Positions 24,316-31,979 of a stretch of DNA of 33,836 nt are shown here, in pieces. The DNA comes from Azohydromonas aeria (lineage in GTDB: Bacteria > Pseudomonadota > Gammaproteobacteria > Burkholderiales > Burkholderiaceae_C). The position numbers and the translations under genes were made by a program. The stretch's first letter is position 1; every line of letters starts with the position of its first letter. Location: NCBI RefSeq assembly GCF_009760915.1, contig NZ_VIDQ01000080.1, forward strand, positions 1 through 33,836, in the 5' to 3' direction. The notes below the pieces were generated by a model. The model saw nothing but the letters and a program-made list of their open reading frames with translations. It ran no database searches and was not told the origin of the DNA.

Positions 24316-25107
24316 GTGACCTCAAGCGAGAGCAAGAAGCTAGTCGCTGTCCCGACGGCGATTGCCGGCGCATTAGGAGCGGCGCTGATCGCCGGGTTTG
24401 GGCCCGAGCTCTGGAAGTGGTTCTTCTCCACGAAGCCACCGATAGAGTATGCGGTGAAGGTATACAGCACAGCAGCCAGCAACCCTCCTATTGCTCAGGC
24501 GCTAGTTCGCCTCACTCTGCCTGATAGAAAAATCGGCCCAAGCGAAACCGATCCGAATGGGGTGTCTTTGATTCCATTCCATGCCAAGTACGGAGATCAG
24601 AAGGTAACAATACATGTGGAAAAAGCTGGCTACGACAGTCGCGAAAAGCAGGTAGACCTACCAATCTCTTCAGCCGCTCATTCAATTTACTTGACACCGC
24701 TATCAATTGTTGCAGCTCTCCGCCCAGCGTTGCCAGCAAGTTCAGCATCGTCGGCAAACACGGCAGCAAGCGCACTACCGCCTCCACTTGTAGCCCCTCA
24801 GCTTGGCGGTCAATCGGAAATTGCCTGGATTCAGTCATCTGGCCCTCGCCCAAGCGGGTTGGGTAGCGCATACAGCGAATGGTATGAGCTTTGCTCCGAG
24901 CCCACACCGCATGGCTACGTAATTCGAAATGTTGAGTTTCGCCTGGAGGGAGACAGATCCTGTGGTGCATGGGCTGAATGCCGAGAATCCCACAGAACCC
25001 CAGAGAGGGTTTGCTATCAGTTTCGGCTACAGGGCCACAATGAATGGTTTCCCCTAAGGCCCGCATATACACAAGGAATACTCCGCGTTGTCCTTGCCAA
25101 GCAGTGA
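24316..25107 (+). CDS. Membrane-anchored protein of unknown function in a cassette-like unit
   Basis: About 263 residues from GTG 24316. TTG 24313, 7 nt after GGGAG, is equally likely, and an ATG at 24268 overlapping the attC-like core would give 279 residues. One membrane helix (VAVPTAIAGALGAALIAGFG) lies near the N-terminus. It is followed by a beta-rich segment (YAVKVYSTAASNPPIAQALV, then LTLPD and VTIHVEKAGYDSREKQVDL) resembling a carboxypeptidase-regulatory-like or PEGA-type Ig fold. A Ser/Ala/Pro linker then leads to a C-terminal domain with Cys and aromatic residues. It sits between a GTTAGGC boundary and a GCCTAAC-led repeat, as an integron cassette gene would. I do not recognise a function. 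Confidence 0.62.
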   Translation: MTSSESKKLVAVPTAIAGALGAALIAGFGPELWKWFFSTKPPIEYAVKVYSTAASNPPIAQALVRLTLPDRKIGPSETDPNGVSLIPFHAKYGDQKVTIHVEKAGYDSREKQVDLPISSAAHSIYLTPLSIVAALRPALPASSASSANTAASALPPPLVAPQLGGQSEIAWIQSSGPRPSGLGSAYSEWYELCSEPTPHGYVIRNVEFRLEGDRSCGAWAECRESHRTPERVCYQFRLQGHNEWFPLRPAYTQGILRVVLAKQ

Positions 25108-25114
25108 GCGTGGG

Positions 25115-25218
25115 GCCTAACGCCTCGCTCGAGCGGAGCGCCAACGGCAGGCCACCAGGCCCCGGCCAGTGGTACGCTGAGTGGCCGGGGTCACAATGGC
25201 CGGGGTCACCCATTAGCC
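25115..25218 (+). repeat. Candidate integron attC site with strong internal stem
   Basis: GCCTAAC (25115-25121), the R'' consensus, lies just after the stop of the preceding gene, and ATTAGCC (25212-25218) is a degenerate R'. Inside is a perfect 9-bp stem, CCCCGGCCA (25160-25168) and TGGCCGGGG (25182-25190), around a 13-nt loop. The 13-mer TGGCCGGGGTCAC occurs twice in tandem at 25182-25194 and 25197-25209. The 104-bp size suits a long attC. Confidence 0.5.
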
Positions 25219-25676
25219 GTCTCCGTCAATAGGGGTGAGCGCGTCCCCGCACTACCCCGCGCGTCTTTACCAACATTTCCGTCCAGCAAGTTCGCCACAC
25301 ACTTGGTTCTCAGTTCATGGTTACGCCCGCGGCGCACCAGTCACCCATCAGGATCAAGACCTTGGCAACTCGCGCTGCCAGGCCCCTGGCTGCATTCGCA
25401 GCCCCAGAAAACCTTCTGTTCCTCACCGTGTCCAAACAAGCAGCTGAAATTTCAGCCGCACAGGTCCATGGCTTCACCCAAAAGTGATCCAACCCCAAGT
25501 GGCTCGCGGTGCGGGCGCAGCAAACCTCTGTAATCGGGCGGGATCAACGGCGGCGTGCAATCAGGTCTGATGGTTCTTCCAACCCCATGGCAATACTGCC
25601 GCCGTTGTCCCATTGAATCAGTTGCTTGCTATCCAAATGCCTTTCCCGCATCGAATGAGGAGCCACTCTTCATCAC
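25219..25676. other. Stretch without a convincing gene
   Basis: Several short frames overlap here on both strands, for example a 56-codon frame at 25317-25487 (plus) and a 62-codon frame at 25310-25498 (minus). None has a ribosome binding site or a recognisable motif. The composition is lower in GC than the flanks. This may be decayed cassette or mobile DNA. Confidence 0.4.
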
Positions 25677-25907
25677 ATGAAAGCAAGCCCTGGCAAGCTT
25701 GTGCGCCACTGCCTTGATAGCTACCACGGGCAAGGTCTTGGCACACGCAAGAGCTTGTTGGAGTTTGTCAATCAGGCGTTCATCGAATCACCCGACAACT
25801 GTTGTTTGTGGAAATTGAATTGCAGATGGACCGAAAGCAGCCAAGGTCATCAGCACGAATTCGGCTTTTTGGAGCAGCCCGACAAGATTACAATAAGGCC
25901 TTCTTAA
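25677..25907 (+). CDS. Possible small protein of unknown function
   Basis: A 76-residue frame (MKASPGKLVRHCLDSYHGQG at the start) with a plausible mixed composition. GAGGAG lies about 13 nt before the ATG, which is longer than usual. No known motif, signal peptide or membrane segment is visible. It ends 6 nt before the next gene, which would suit an operon. It may be a fragment of a longer decayed gene. Confidence 0.3.
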   Translation: MKASPGKLVRHCLDSYHGQGLGTRKSLLEFVNQAFIESPDNCCLWKLNCRWTESSQGHQHEFGFLEQPDKITIRPS

Positions 25908-25913
25908 ACCACG

Positions 25914-26363
25914 ATGACCGACAAATCCATGAACCCAGCGCCAAATCCAAAAGAATCAGTATCCCGCCGGCCCAGCGCCAAGGGAATGGCGACCGCACTG
26001 CTCTTCGTCGGCATCCTGGGCGTCCTGGGCTATTCCGCGCTGTCCGGCAACGAGAACGTGGCTGTGAAAGCCACCTGTGAAAATGTCGCCGAAGGGTATT
26101 CATGCACACTGACCGGCGACAACAAGCAGCCCGCCACCCTGGATGTTTGCTGGTCCATCAACCGGGTGTGCGAAAACGGCCTCAAATCAAGCTTGCACCA
26201 ATGCCGGACGATTTATTTTGAGCCGGGTCAGCCGTCGAAAACCATGTTCGAGAACTCGGCATTCGAGAACAACCAGAAGTGCGACAAGGTATCGTCCTAC
26301 GTGATTGGAGACATCAACATTGGCAATGCGCGCACGTTGCCGTCAGGCACGGCAAAGCCATAA
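25914..26363 (+). CDS. Single-pass membrane protein of unknown function
   Basis: A 149-residue protein with a short cytoplasmic Ser/Pro-rich N-terminus, one membrane helix at about 26-42 (TALLFVGILGVLGYSAL) and a roughly 105-residue extracytoplasmic domain with six cysteines (TCENVAEGYSCTLTG, DVCWSINRVCENG, HQCRTIYFEP and NQKCDKVSS), which could form three disulfides. I do not recognise the family. The ATG has no clear Shine-Dalgarno sequence. It lies at the right end of the lower-GC region. The cysteine spacing and the anchored topology suggest a periplasmic role, which remains an inference. Confidence 0.6.
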   Translation: MTDKSMNPAPNPKESVSRRPSAKGMATALLFVGILGVLGYSALSGNENVAVKATCENVAEGYSCTLTGDNKQPATLDVCWSINRVCENGLKSSLHQCRTIYFEPGQPSKTMFENSAFENNQKCDKVSSYVIGDINIGNARTLPSGTAKP

Positions 26364-26662
26364 GGCCAAGCGGCTCGTTCGTCCTGCTCCATACCGCGCG
26401 GCCGCGCCCTGACGCAAGCAATGAACGAGCCGTCATTGCCAGCCGTTTCCATAGCTCCCATATTGCAATACCGCTTCCATGCCCTTCAGCCACCAGGCTG
26501 AATTGCGGCCGAAGTCGAATGCCGAGCCCCGGGCGCTAGGGCAATCGCCTTCGTGAATACGTCACGACCGTCACCCCCTGTCGGTTCCATTCTCCGGATC
26601 GACCGCTACGCTCATCCTTCGAAAAAGAAACTTCGCCGCGCGGCGGCAACCAGGGAGCATCC
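26364..26662. other. Intergenic region with a spaced 10-bp inverted repeat
   Basis: CGGCTCGTTC at 26371-26380 and GAACGAGCCG at 26423-26432 are exact reverse complements 42 nt apart, directly after the preceding stop codon. They may form a 3' end structure. From 26433 to 26650 nothing further is supportable. The promoter of the PEP-CTERM gene should lie in this stretch, but no clear -35/-10 pair is evident. Confidence 0.4.
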
Positions 26663-27262
26663 ATGAAGATGAATTTCAAGGCGATGGCGGCGGCCGCCTT
26701 CGTGGCGGCCGGCGTGGCCGTGCCGGTCCAGGCGGCAACGCTGACTTTCCAGAGCCAGCCCGTGGGCCTGTTCGGGTCGCTGGCCGAAAGCGGTTTCGTG
26801 CTCACCCACGACCCGCTTGACGGCAGCATGCAACCGGAAGTGGCCGACGTGGGCGGTAACCACGTGCTGGTGGACAGCACGCCGTTCGACTGGTTCGGCT
26901 CCGGCTTCACGCTGCGGCGCCAGGACGGCGGCGCCTTCAACCTGCACTCGGTGGACGTGCTCAACCTGGATGGCCTTTTCTACAATCCCATCTTCAAGGT
27001 CTTCGTCGGTCCCTCGCAGGCCAGCTGGACCGAGCTGACGCCGAATTTCGGCACGGTGGCCATCAATATGGTCAACGTGACCTCGGCTTTCTTCGGCATC
27101 GTGAGCCATGCGCCATGGGGCCTGAATTACGCCCTGGACAACATCGTCGCCACGCCGGTGAACGTGTCCGCCGTGCCGGAACCCTCGACGCTGGCGCTGC
27201 TGGTATTGCCCGTCCTGGGCCTGGCCGGCCGCGCGCGGCGCCGGCACCACCGTCCGGCCTGA
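26663..27262 (+). CDS. PEP-CTERM sorting-domain protein
   Basis: A 199-residue exported protein. GGGAG precedes the ATG. The signal peptide (FKAMAAAAFVAAGVAVPVQA) is cleaved near residue 24. The mature domain is beta-rich and aromatic (LTFQSQPVGLFGSLAESGFV, later NLHSVDVLNLDGLFYNP), resembling NF038-type PEP-CTERM proteins with a lectin-like fold. The C-terminus has the complete tripartite sorting signal: VPEPSTL, a hydrophobic helix (ALLVLPVLGLAG) and an arginine-rich tail (RARRRHHRP). Exosortase would process it for surface display with exopolysaccharide. No exosortase gene is in the window. The downstream hairpin at 27280 serves as its 3' end. Confidence 0.88.
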   Translation: MKMNFKAMAAAAFVAAGVAVPVQAATLTFQSQPVGLFGSLAESGFVLTHDPLDGSMQPEVADVGGNHVLVDSTPFDWFGSGFTLRRQDGGAFNLHSVDVLNLDGLFYNPIFKVFVGPSQASWTELTPNFGTVAINMVNVTSAFFGIVSHAPWGLNYALDNIVATPVNVSAVPEPSTLALLVLPVLGLAGRARRRHHRPA

Positions 27263-27279
27263 TCCGCCCAAAAGCAAAA

Positions 27280-27299
27280 GGGGCCGCACCCGCGGCCCC
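27280..27299. terminator. Intrinsic terminator between the PEP-CTERM gene and icmF
   Basis: GGGGCCGC and GCGGCCCC form an 8-bp stem with an ACCC loop. On the minus strand the stem is followed by TTTTGCTTTTG, a good U-tract for terminating icmF. On the plus strand GTCTTTCTCC gives a weaker tract. It is likely used by both convergent genes. Confidence 0.75.
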
Positions 27300-27323
27300 C
27301 GTCTTTCTCCCGTGCCGTGTGCC

Positions 27324-30300
27324 TCACATGCTGCGCCGGTACTGCCCCCCGACTTCAAACAGCGCCCCGGTAATCTGCCCCAGCGAGCAGACCCGCACTG
27401 CGTCCATCAGCACGTCGAAGACGTTGCCGCCTTCAATGACGGCCTGCTGCAGCCGCTGCAGCATGGCAGGAGCCGCGTCGGCATGGCGGGCGTGGAAATC
27501 GGCCAGCCGCTGCAATTGCGATTGCTTTTCCTCCTCGGTCGAACGCGCCAGCTCGATATGGTCCGGCACCGGGTCGCCGTGCGGATTGCGGAAGGTATTC
27601 ACGCCGATGATCGGATGCTCGCCGGTGTGCTTGAGCATCTCGTAATGCATGCTCTCTTCCTGGATCTTGCTGCGCTGATACCCCGTCTCCATCGCGCCCA
27701 AAACCCCGCCGCGCTCGGCGATGCGCTCGAATTCGGCCAGCACCGCCTCCTCCACCAGTTCCGTCAGCTCGTCGATGACGAAGGCGCCCTGGTTCGGGTT
27801 CTCGCATTTCGCCAGGCCCCACTCACGGTTGATGATCAATTGAATGGCCATCGCGCGGCGCACGCTTTCCTCGGTCGGCGTGGTGATGGCCTCGTCGTAG
27901 GCATTGGTGTGCAGCGAGTTGCAGTTGTCGTAAATCGCGATCAGCGCCTGCAGCGTGGTGCGGATGTCGTTGAAGGCAATCTCCTGCGCGTGCAGGCTGC
28001 GGCCGCTGGTCTGGATGTGGTATTTCAGTTTCTGCGAGCGGTCGTTGGCGCCGTAGCGGTCGCGCATCGCCACCGCCCAGATGCGCCGTGCCACGCGGCC
28101 CAGCACGGTGTATTCCGCATCCATGCCGTTGCTGAAGAAGAAACTCAGGTTCGGCGCGAAATCGTCGATGTGCATGCCGCGCGCCAGATACGCCTCCACC
28201 AGGGTAAATCCGTTGGAAAGCGTGAAGGCCAGCTGGCTGATCGGGTTCGCGCCGGCCTCGGCAATGTGGTAGCCGGAAATCGACACCGAGTAGAAATTGC
28301 GCACCCCGTGCTGCACGAACCACTGGGCGATGTCGCCCATCACCTTCAGGCTGAACTCGGTGGAGAAGATGCAGGTGTTCTGGCCCTGGTCCTCCTTCAA
28401 TATGTCGGCCTGCACCGTGCCGCGCACGTTGGCCAGCACCCAGGCGCGGATCTTCGAGGCCTCGTCGGCGGTCGGCTCACGCCCGTTGTCGGCGCGGAAT
28501 TTCTCCAGCTGCTGGTCGATGGCCGTGTTCATGAACATGGCCAAAATCGTCGGCGCCGGCCCGTTGATGGTCATCGACACCGAGGTTTCCGGCGAGCAGA
28601 GATTGAAGCCGTCGTAGAGCACCTTCAAATCGTCGAGCGTGGCGATGCTCACGCCCGAGTTGCCGACCTTGCCGTAAATGTCGGGGCGCGGGTCGGGGTC
28701 GGCGCCGTAGAGGGTGACGGAATCGAAGGCGGTCGAGAGCCGTTTGGCCGGCATGCCTTCGGACAGCAGCTTGAAGCGCCGGTTCGTGCGGAAGGCGTCG
28801 CCCTCGCCCGCGAACATGCGCGTCGGGTCCTCGTTCTCGCGCTTGAAGGCAAACGTCCCGGCGGTGTACGGGAAGCTGCCCGGCACGTTCTCCAGCAGCA
28901 GCCATTTCAGCTGCTCGCCGTGGTCCTCGAACTGGGGCAGCGACACCTTGCGCACCTTGTTGCCCGACAGCGTGGTGTGCGTCAGGCCGGTGCGGATTTC
29001 CTTGTCGCGGATCTTCACCACGTACTCGTCGCCGGCGTAGGCGCGCTGCAGGTCGGGCCACTGGTCGAGCAGCTTCTTCGCCGCCGGGTCCTGGCGCTGC
29101 GCGCGCGCCTCGGCCAGGCGCAGCACGGTCTGGCGCGCGCCGTCGCGCTCCGGGTTGTCCTCGTGCAGCATGCGCGCGCTCTCGCGCAGCTGCTGCAGCT
29201 CGCGCGATAGCCGCGCCTGCTCGCGCGCGCGCCGCTTGTAGCCACGCACGCTCTCGGCGATGTCGGCCAGGTAGCGCGTGCGCGAGGCCGGCACGATGGC
29301 CGCGCCCTGCGTGCTGTGGCGCGTGTCCACCTGGGGCAGCCGCCCCTCGCGCAGCGGCAGCCCCAGCTCGCCGAGACGGGCCCTCAGCGCCTGGTACAGC
29401 GCGGTCACGCCGTCGTCGTTGAAGCGGCTGGCCATCGTCCCGAAGACGGGCATCTCTTCCGGCCGCTGCATGAACGCCTCGCGGTTGCGCTGCACCTGCT
29501 TGGCCACGTCGCGCAGCGCGTCCTGCGCGCCCTTGCGGTCGAACTTGTTGATGGCCACGAACTCGGCGAAGTCGAGCATGTCGATCTTCTCCAGCTGGCT
29601 CGCGGCGCCGAACTCGGGCGTCATCACGTACAGCGGCACGTCCACCAGCGGCGCGATGGCGGCGTCGCCCTGGCCGATGCCCGAGGTCTCGACGATTACC
29701 AGGTCGAAGCCGGCGCACTTGCAAGCGGCGATCACGTCGGGCAGCGCGGCGCTGACCTCGCTGCCGGCCTGACGCGTGGCCAGGCTGCGCATGTAGACGC
29801 GCGACCCCTGCTGCCACGGGCCGATCGCATTCATGCGGATGCGGTCGCCCAACAAGGCGCCGCCGCTCTTGCGCCGCGACGGGTCGATGGAGACGACGGC
29901 CACGCGCAGCGCGTCGTCCTGGTCCAGCCGCAGGCGGCGGATGAGCTCATCGGTCAGGCTGCTCTTGCCCGCGCCGCCGGTGCCGGTGATGCCCAGCACG
30001 GGCACGCGCGTCTCCTTCGCGCCCGCGTGCAGCGCGGCCACCAGGCCGGCGTCGGCGGCGCCGGCTTCCAGCGCCGTGATGAGCTGCGCCAGCGCGCGCC
30101 AGGCCGCGTCGCCATGGCCGCGCAGGGCGCCAATGTCCGCGGGCGCGGCCTGCGCCAGGTCGCGGTCGCAGCGCATCAGCATCTCGCCGATCATTCCCTG
30201 CAGGCCCATGCGCTGGCCGTCCTCGGGGCTGTAGATGCGCGCCACGCCGGCGTCCTGCAGCTCGCGGATCTCTGCCGGCACGATCACGCCGCCGCCGCCG

Positions 30301-30617
30301 CCGAAGACCTGGATGTGCTCGCCGCCGCGCGCGCGCAGCAGCTCCACCATGTACTTGAAGAACTCGACGTGCCCGCCCTGGTACGAGCTCACCGCGATGC
30401 CGTGCGCGTCCTCCTGCAGCGCGGCGGTGACGATCTCGTCCACGCTGCGGTTGTGGCCGAGGTGGATCACCTCCGCGCCCATGCCCATGAGGATGCGCCG
30501 CATGATGTTGATGGCCGCGTCGTGCCCGTCGAACAGCGCGGCGGCGGTCACGAAGCGCAGCCGGTGCGTCGGGCGGTACTCGGCAAGCGACTTGAATTCG
30601 GCGGACAGGTCGGTCAT
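27324..30617 (-). CDS. icmF: Fused isobutyryl-CoA mutase IcmF
   Basis: A 1097-residue adenosylcobalamin-dependent mutase that interconverts isobutyryl-CoA and n-butyryl-CoA; some members act on pivalyl-CoA/isovaleryl-CoA. The N-terminal B12-binding domain (1-150) has DGHDAAINIMRR, with His32 as the lower axial ligand. A MeaB-like G-protein chaperone domain follows, with P-loop GTGGAGKSS at 212-220 and VVSIDPSRRKSGGALLGDRI. A linker region to about 540 leads to the mutase TIM barrel, with SISGYHIAEAGANPISQLAF and SFFFSNGMDAEYTVLGRVAR. The three-part order B12-G-mutase is diagnostic of IcmF and distinguishes it from methylmalonyl-CoA mutase. CGGAGAC lies before the ATG. A divergent AraC-type regulator may control it. 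Confidence 0.95.
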   Translation of the reverse strand: MTDLSAEFKSLAEYRPTHRLRFVTAAALFDGHDAAINIMRRILMGMGAEVIHLGHNRSVDEIVTAALQEDAHGIAVSSYQGGHVEFFKYMVELLRARGGEHIQVFGGGGGVIVPAEIRELQDAGVARIYSPEDGQRMGLQGMIGEMLMRCDRDLAQAAPADIGALRGHGDAAWRALAQLITALEAGAADAGLVAALHAGAKETRVPVLGITGTGGAGKSSLTDELIRRLRLDQDDALRVAVVSIDPSRRKSGGALLGDRIRMNAIGPWQQGSRVYMRSLATRQAGSEVSAALPDVIAACKCAGFDLVIVETSGIGQGDAAIAPLVDVPLYVMTPEFGAASQLEKIDMLDFAEFVAINKFDRKGAQDALRDVAKQVQRNREAFMQRPEEMPVFGTMASRFNDDGVTALYQALRARLGELGLPLREGRLPQVDTRHSTQGAAIVPASRTRYLADIAESVRGYKRRAREQARLSRELQQLRESARMLHEDNPERDGARQTVLRLAEARAQRQDPAAKKLLDQWPDLQRAYAGDEYVVKIRDKEIRTGLTHTTLSGNKVRKVSLPQFEDHGEQLKWLLLENVPGSFPYTAGTFAFKRENEDPTRMFAGEGDAFRTNRRFKLLSEGMPAKRLSTAFDSVTLYGADPDPRPDIYGKVGNSGVSIATLDDLKVLYDGFNLCSPETSVSMTINGPAPTILAMFMNTAIDQQLEKFRADNGREPTADEASKIRAWVLANVRGTVQADILKEDQGQNTCIFSTEFSLKVMGDIAQWFVQHGVRNFYSVSISGYHIAEAGANPISQLAFTLSNGFTLVEAYLARGMHIDDFAPNLSFFFSNGMDAEYTVLGRVARRIWAVAMRDRYGANDRSQKLKYHIQTSGRSLHAQEIAFNDIRTTLQALIAIYDNCNSLHTNAYDEAITTPTEESVRRAMAIQLIINREWGLAKCENPNQGAFVIDELTELVEEAVLAEFERIAERGGVLGAMETGYQRSKIQEESMHYEMLKHTGEHPIIGVNTFRNPHGDPVPDHIELARSTEEEKQSQLQRLADFHARHADAAPAMLQRLQQAVIEGGNVFDVLMDAVRVCSLGQITGALFEVGGQYRRSM

Positions 30618-30814
30618 GGCGGCGTCTCCGTAGGGAATGTCTTTATCCCGCGACGATAGGCCCTGCCGCGCCGCCGCGCGATGGCGCCGGACCTCAACCT
30701 TGCTGGCGTTTTTTGCCAGTCCCGCGCACTAGACTCGGCACCCTGCCCCGGCCGTACTGGCCCGCCGCCACAGCAGCGGGCCGCGGCCAGCCCGCCAACG
30801 CCGCCGTCAGCCCC
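30618..30814. promoter_or_regulatory. Divergent promoter region between icmF and the AraC-type gene
   Basis: The 197 nt between the icmF ATG and the likely GTG start of the regulator gene must hold the icmF promoter and probably that of the regulator. A T-rich patch (GCGTTTTTTGCCAG) at 30707-30719 is the only low-GC stretch and could mark a promoter element. No operator repeat is evident. Confidence 0.35.
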
Positions 30815-31870
30815 GTGGAAGAAAAGGACAGCAAGGACACCGTCTCCATCGCCTTCGTGCAGGCCGCCGTGACGCGGCTGGAGGCGCCGGGCTGCGCGCG
30901 CGCGCTGGCGGCCGCCGGCATCCCGGCCGAGCTGCTGCGCACGGCGCAGTCGCGCGTCACGGCCGACGCCTTCGCCGCGCTGTGGCTCGCGGTCGCGGCG
31001 GAGATGGACGACGAGTTCTTCGGCCTGGACCCGCGCCGCATGAAGCCCGGCAGTTTCGCCTTGCTGTGCCGCTCGCTGCTGCCGGCGGTCGACCTGGGCC
31101 AGGCGCTGCGGCGCGTGCTGCGCGGTTTCCAATGCCTGCTCGACGACGTGTCGGGCGACTTGCAGGTGCTGGGCGACGAGGCGGTGCTGCGCGTGCGGCT
31201 GCGGCAGGCCGATCCGGACGCTCGGCGCTTCGCCTGCGAAACCTTCCTGGTGCTGGTGCACGGGCTGATGTGCTGGCTGGCCGGGCGGCGCGTGCCGCTG
31301 CGCTGGGCGCGCTTCGGCTTCCCGGCGCCGGACCACGCCCGCGAGTACGCGCTGATGTACTCGCCGCAGCTGTCCTTCGGCGCGCCCGACACGGCGGTGG
31401 CCTTCGACGCCGCGCTGCTGGCCGCGCCGGTGGTGCCCGACGAGCGCGGGCTGAAGAGCTTCCTGGCCGCGGCGCCGCGCTCGGTGTTCCTGAAGTACCG
31501 CAACGAGGACGGCACGGCCGCGCGCGTGCGCCGGCGCCTGAAGCCGTGCGTGGAGGCCGGCGCGCCGTGGCCGCGGCTGGAGGCGGTGGCGGCCGAGCTG
31601 CACGTCAGCGCCAACACGCTGCGCCGGCGCCTGGCCGCCGAGGGCGCGAGCTGGCAGGGCCTCAAGGACGCGCTGCGCCGCGACGCCGCCATCCACCTGC
31701 TGACCGAAACCCGGCTGAGCGTCGAGGCCATCGCCACGCGGCTCGGTTTCGAGGACGCCAGTGCCTTCCACCGCGCCTTTCGCAAGTGGCTGAACATGCA
31801 GCCGGGCGAGTACCGGGCGCGCGCGGCGCCGCAGGCCGGCAGCGCCTCCCTGCCCGCGGCTGCGCGCTGA
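30815..31870 (+). CDS. AraC-family transcriptional regulator (OruR/ArgR-like)
   Basis: A 351-residue regulator if the GTG at 30815 is used; the frame is open to a TTG at 30713, but that would cover the icmF promoter, and homology seems to begin near DTVSIAFVQAA. The N-terminal ligand-sensing domain (about 10-200) is of the arabinose-binding-like PF12625 type. The C-terminal double helix-turn-helix contains PRLEAVAAELHVSANTLRRR and LSVEAIATRLGFEDASAFHR, with FRKWLNMQPGEYR as the classical AraC signature end. It is divergent from icmF and may regulate it or other acyl-CoA genes. The effector is unknown. The start codon is uncertain, since no good ribosome site precedes it. Confidence 0.85.
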   Translation: MEEKDSKDTVSIAFVQAAVTRLEAPGCARALAAAGIPAELLRTAQSRVTADAFAALWLAVAAEMDDEFFGLDPRRMKPGSFALLCRSLLPAVDLGQALRRVLRGFQCLLDDVSGDLQVLGDEAVLRVRLRQADPDARRFACETFLVLVHGLMCWLAGRRVPLRWARFGFPAPDHAREYALMYSPQLSFGAPDTAVAFDAALLAAPVVPDERGLKSFLAAAPRSVFLKYRNEDGTAARVRRRLKPCVEAGAPWPRLEAVAAELHVSANTLRRRLAAEGASWQGLKDALRRDAAIHLLTETRLSVEAIATRLGFEDASAFHRAFRKWLNMQPGEYRARAAPQAGSASLPAAAR

Positions 31871-31979
31871 GCCGGACATTTCACACCCCCGCCACGCTGC
31901 CGCGTCGACCGCCCGGTACACTCGCGCCCGTTTTTGGACAGCGCTATCCAGGTGGGGGAGCGCAAACAGGAAGTACGTG

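Noticed and set aside
25310..25498. Overlapping small frames on both strands resembling a possible toxin-antitoxin pair
   Set aside because: No ribosome sites, no motif of any toxin or antitoxin family, and both strands equally open.
23340..26400. CRISPR array
   Set aside because: The repeats present are few, differ in length and bound genes; there are no regularly spaced short spacers.
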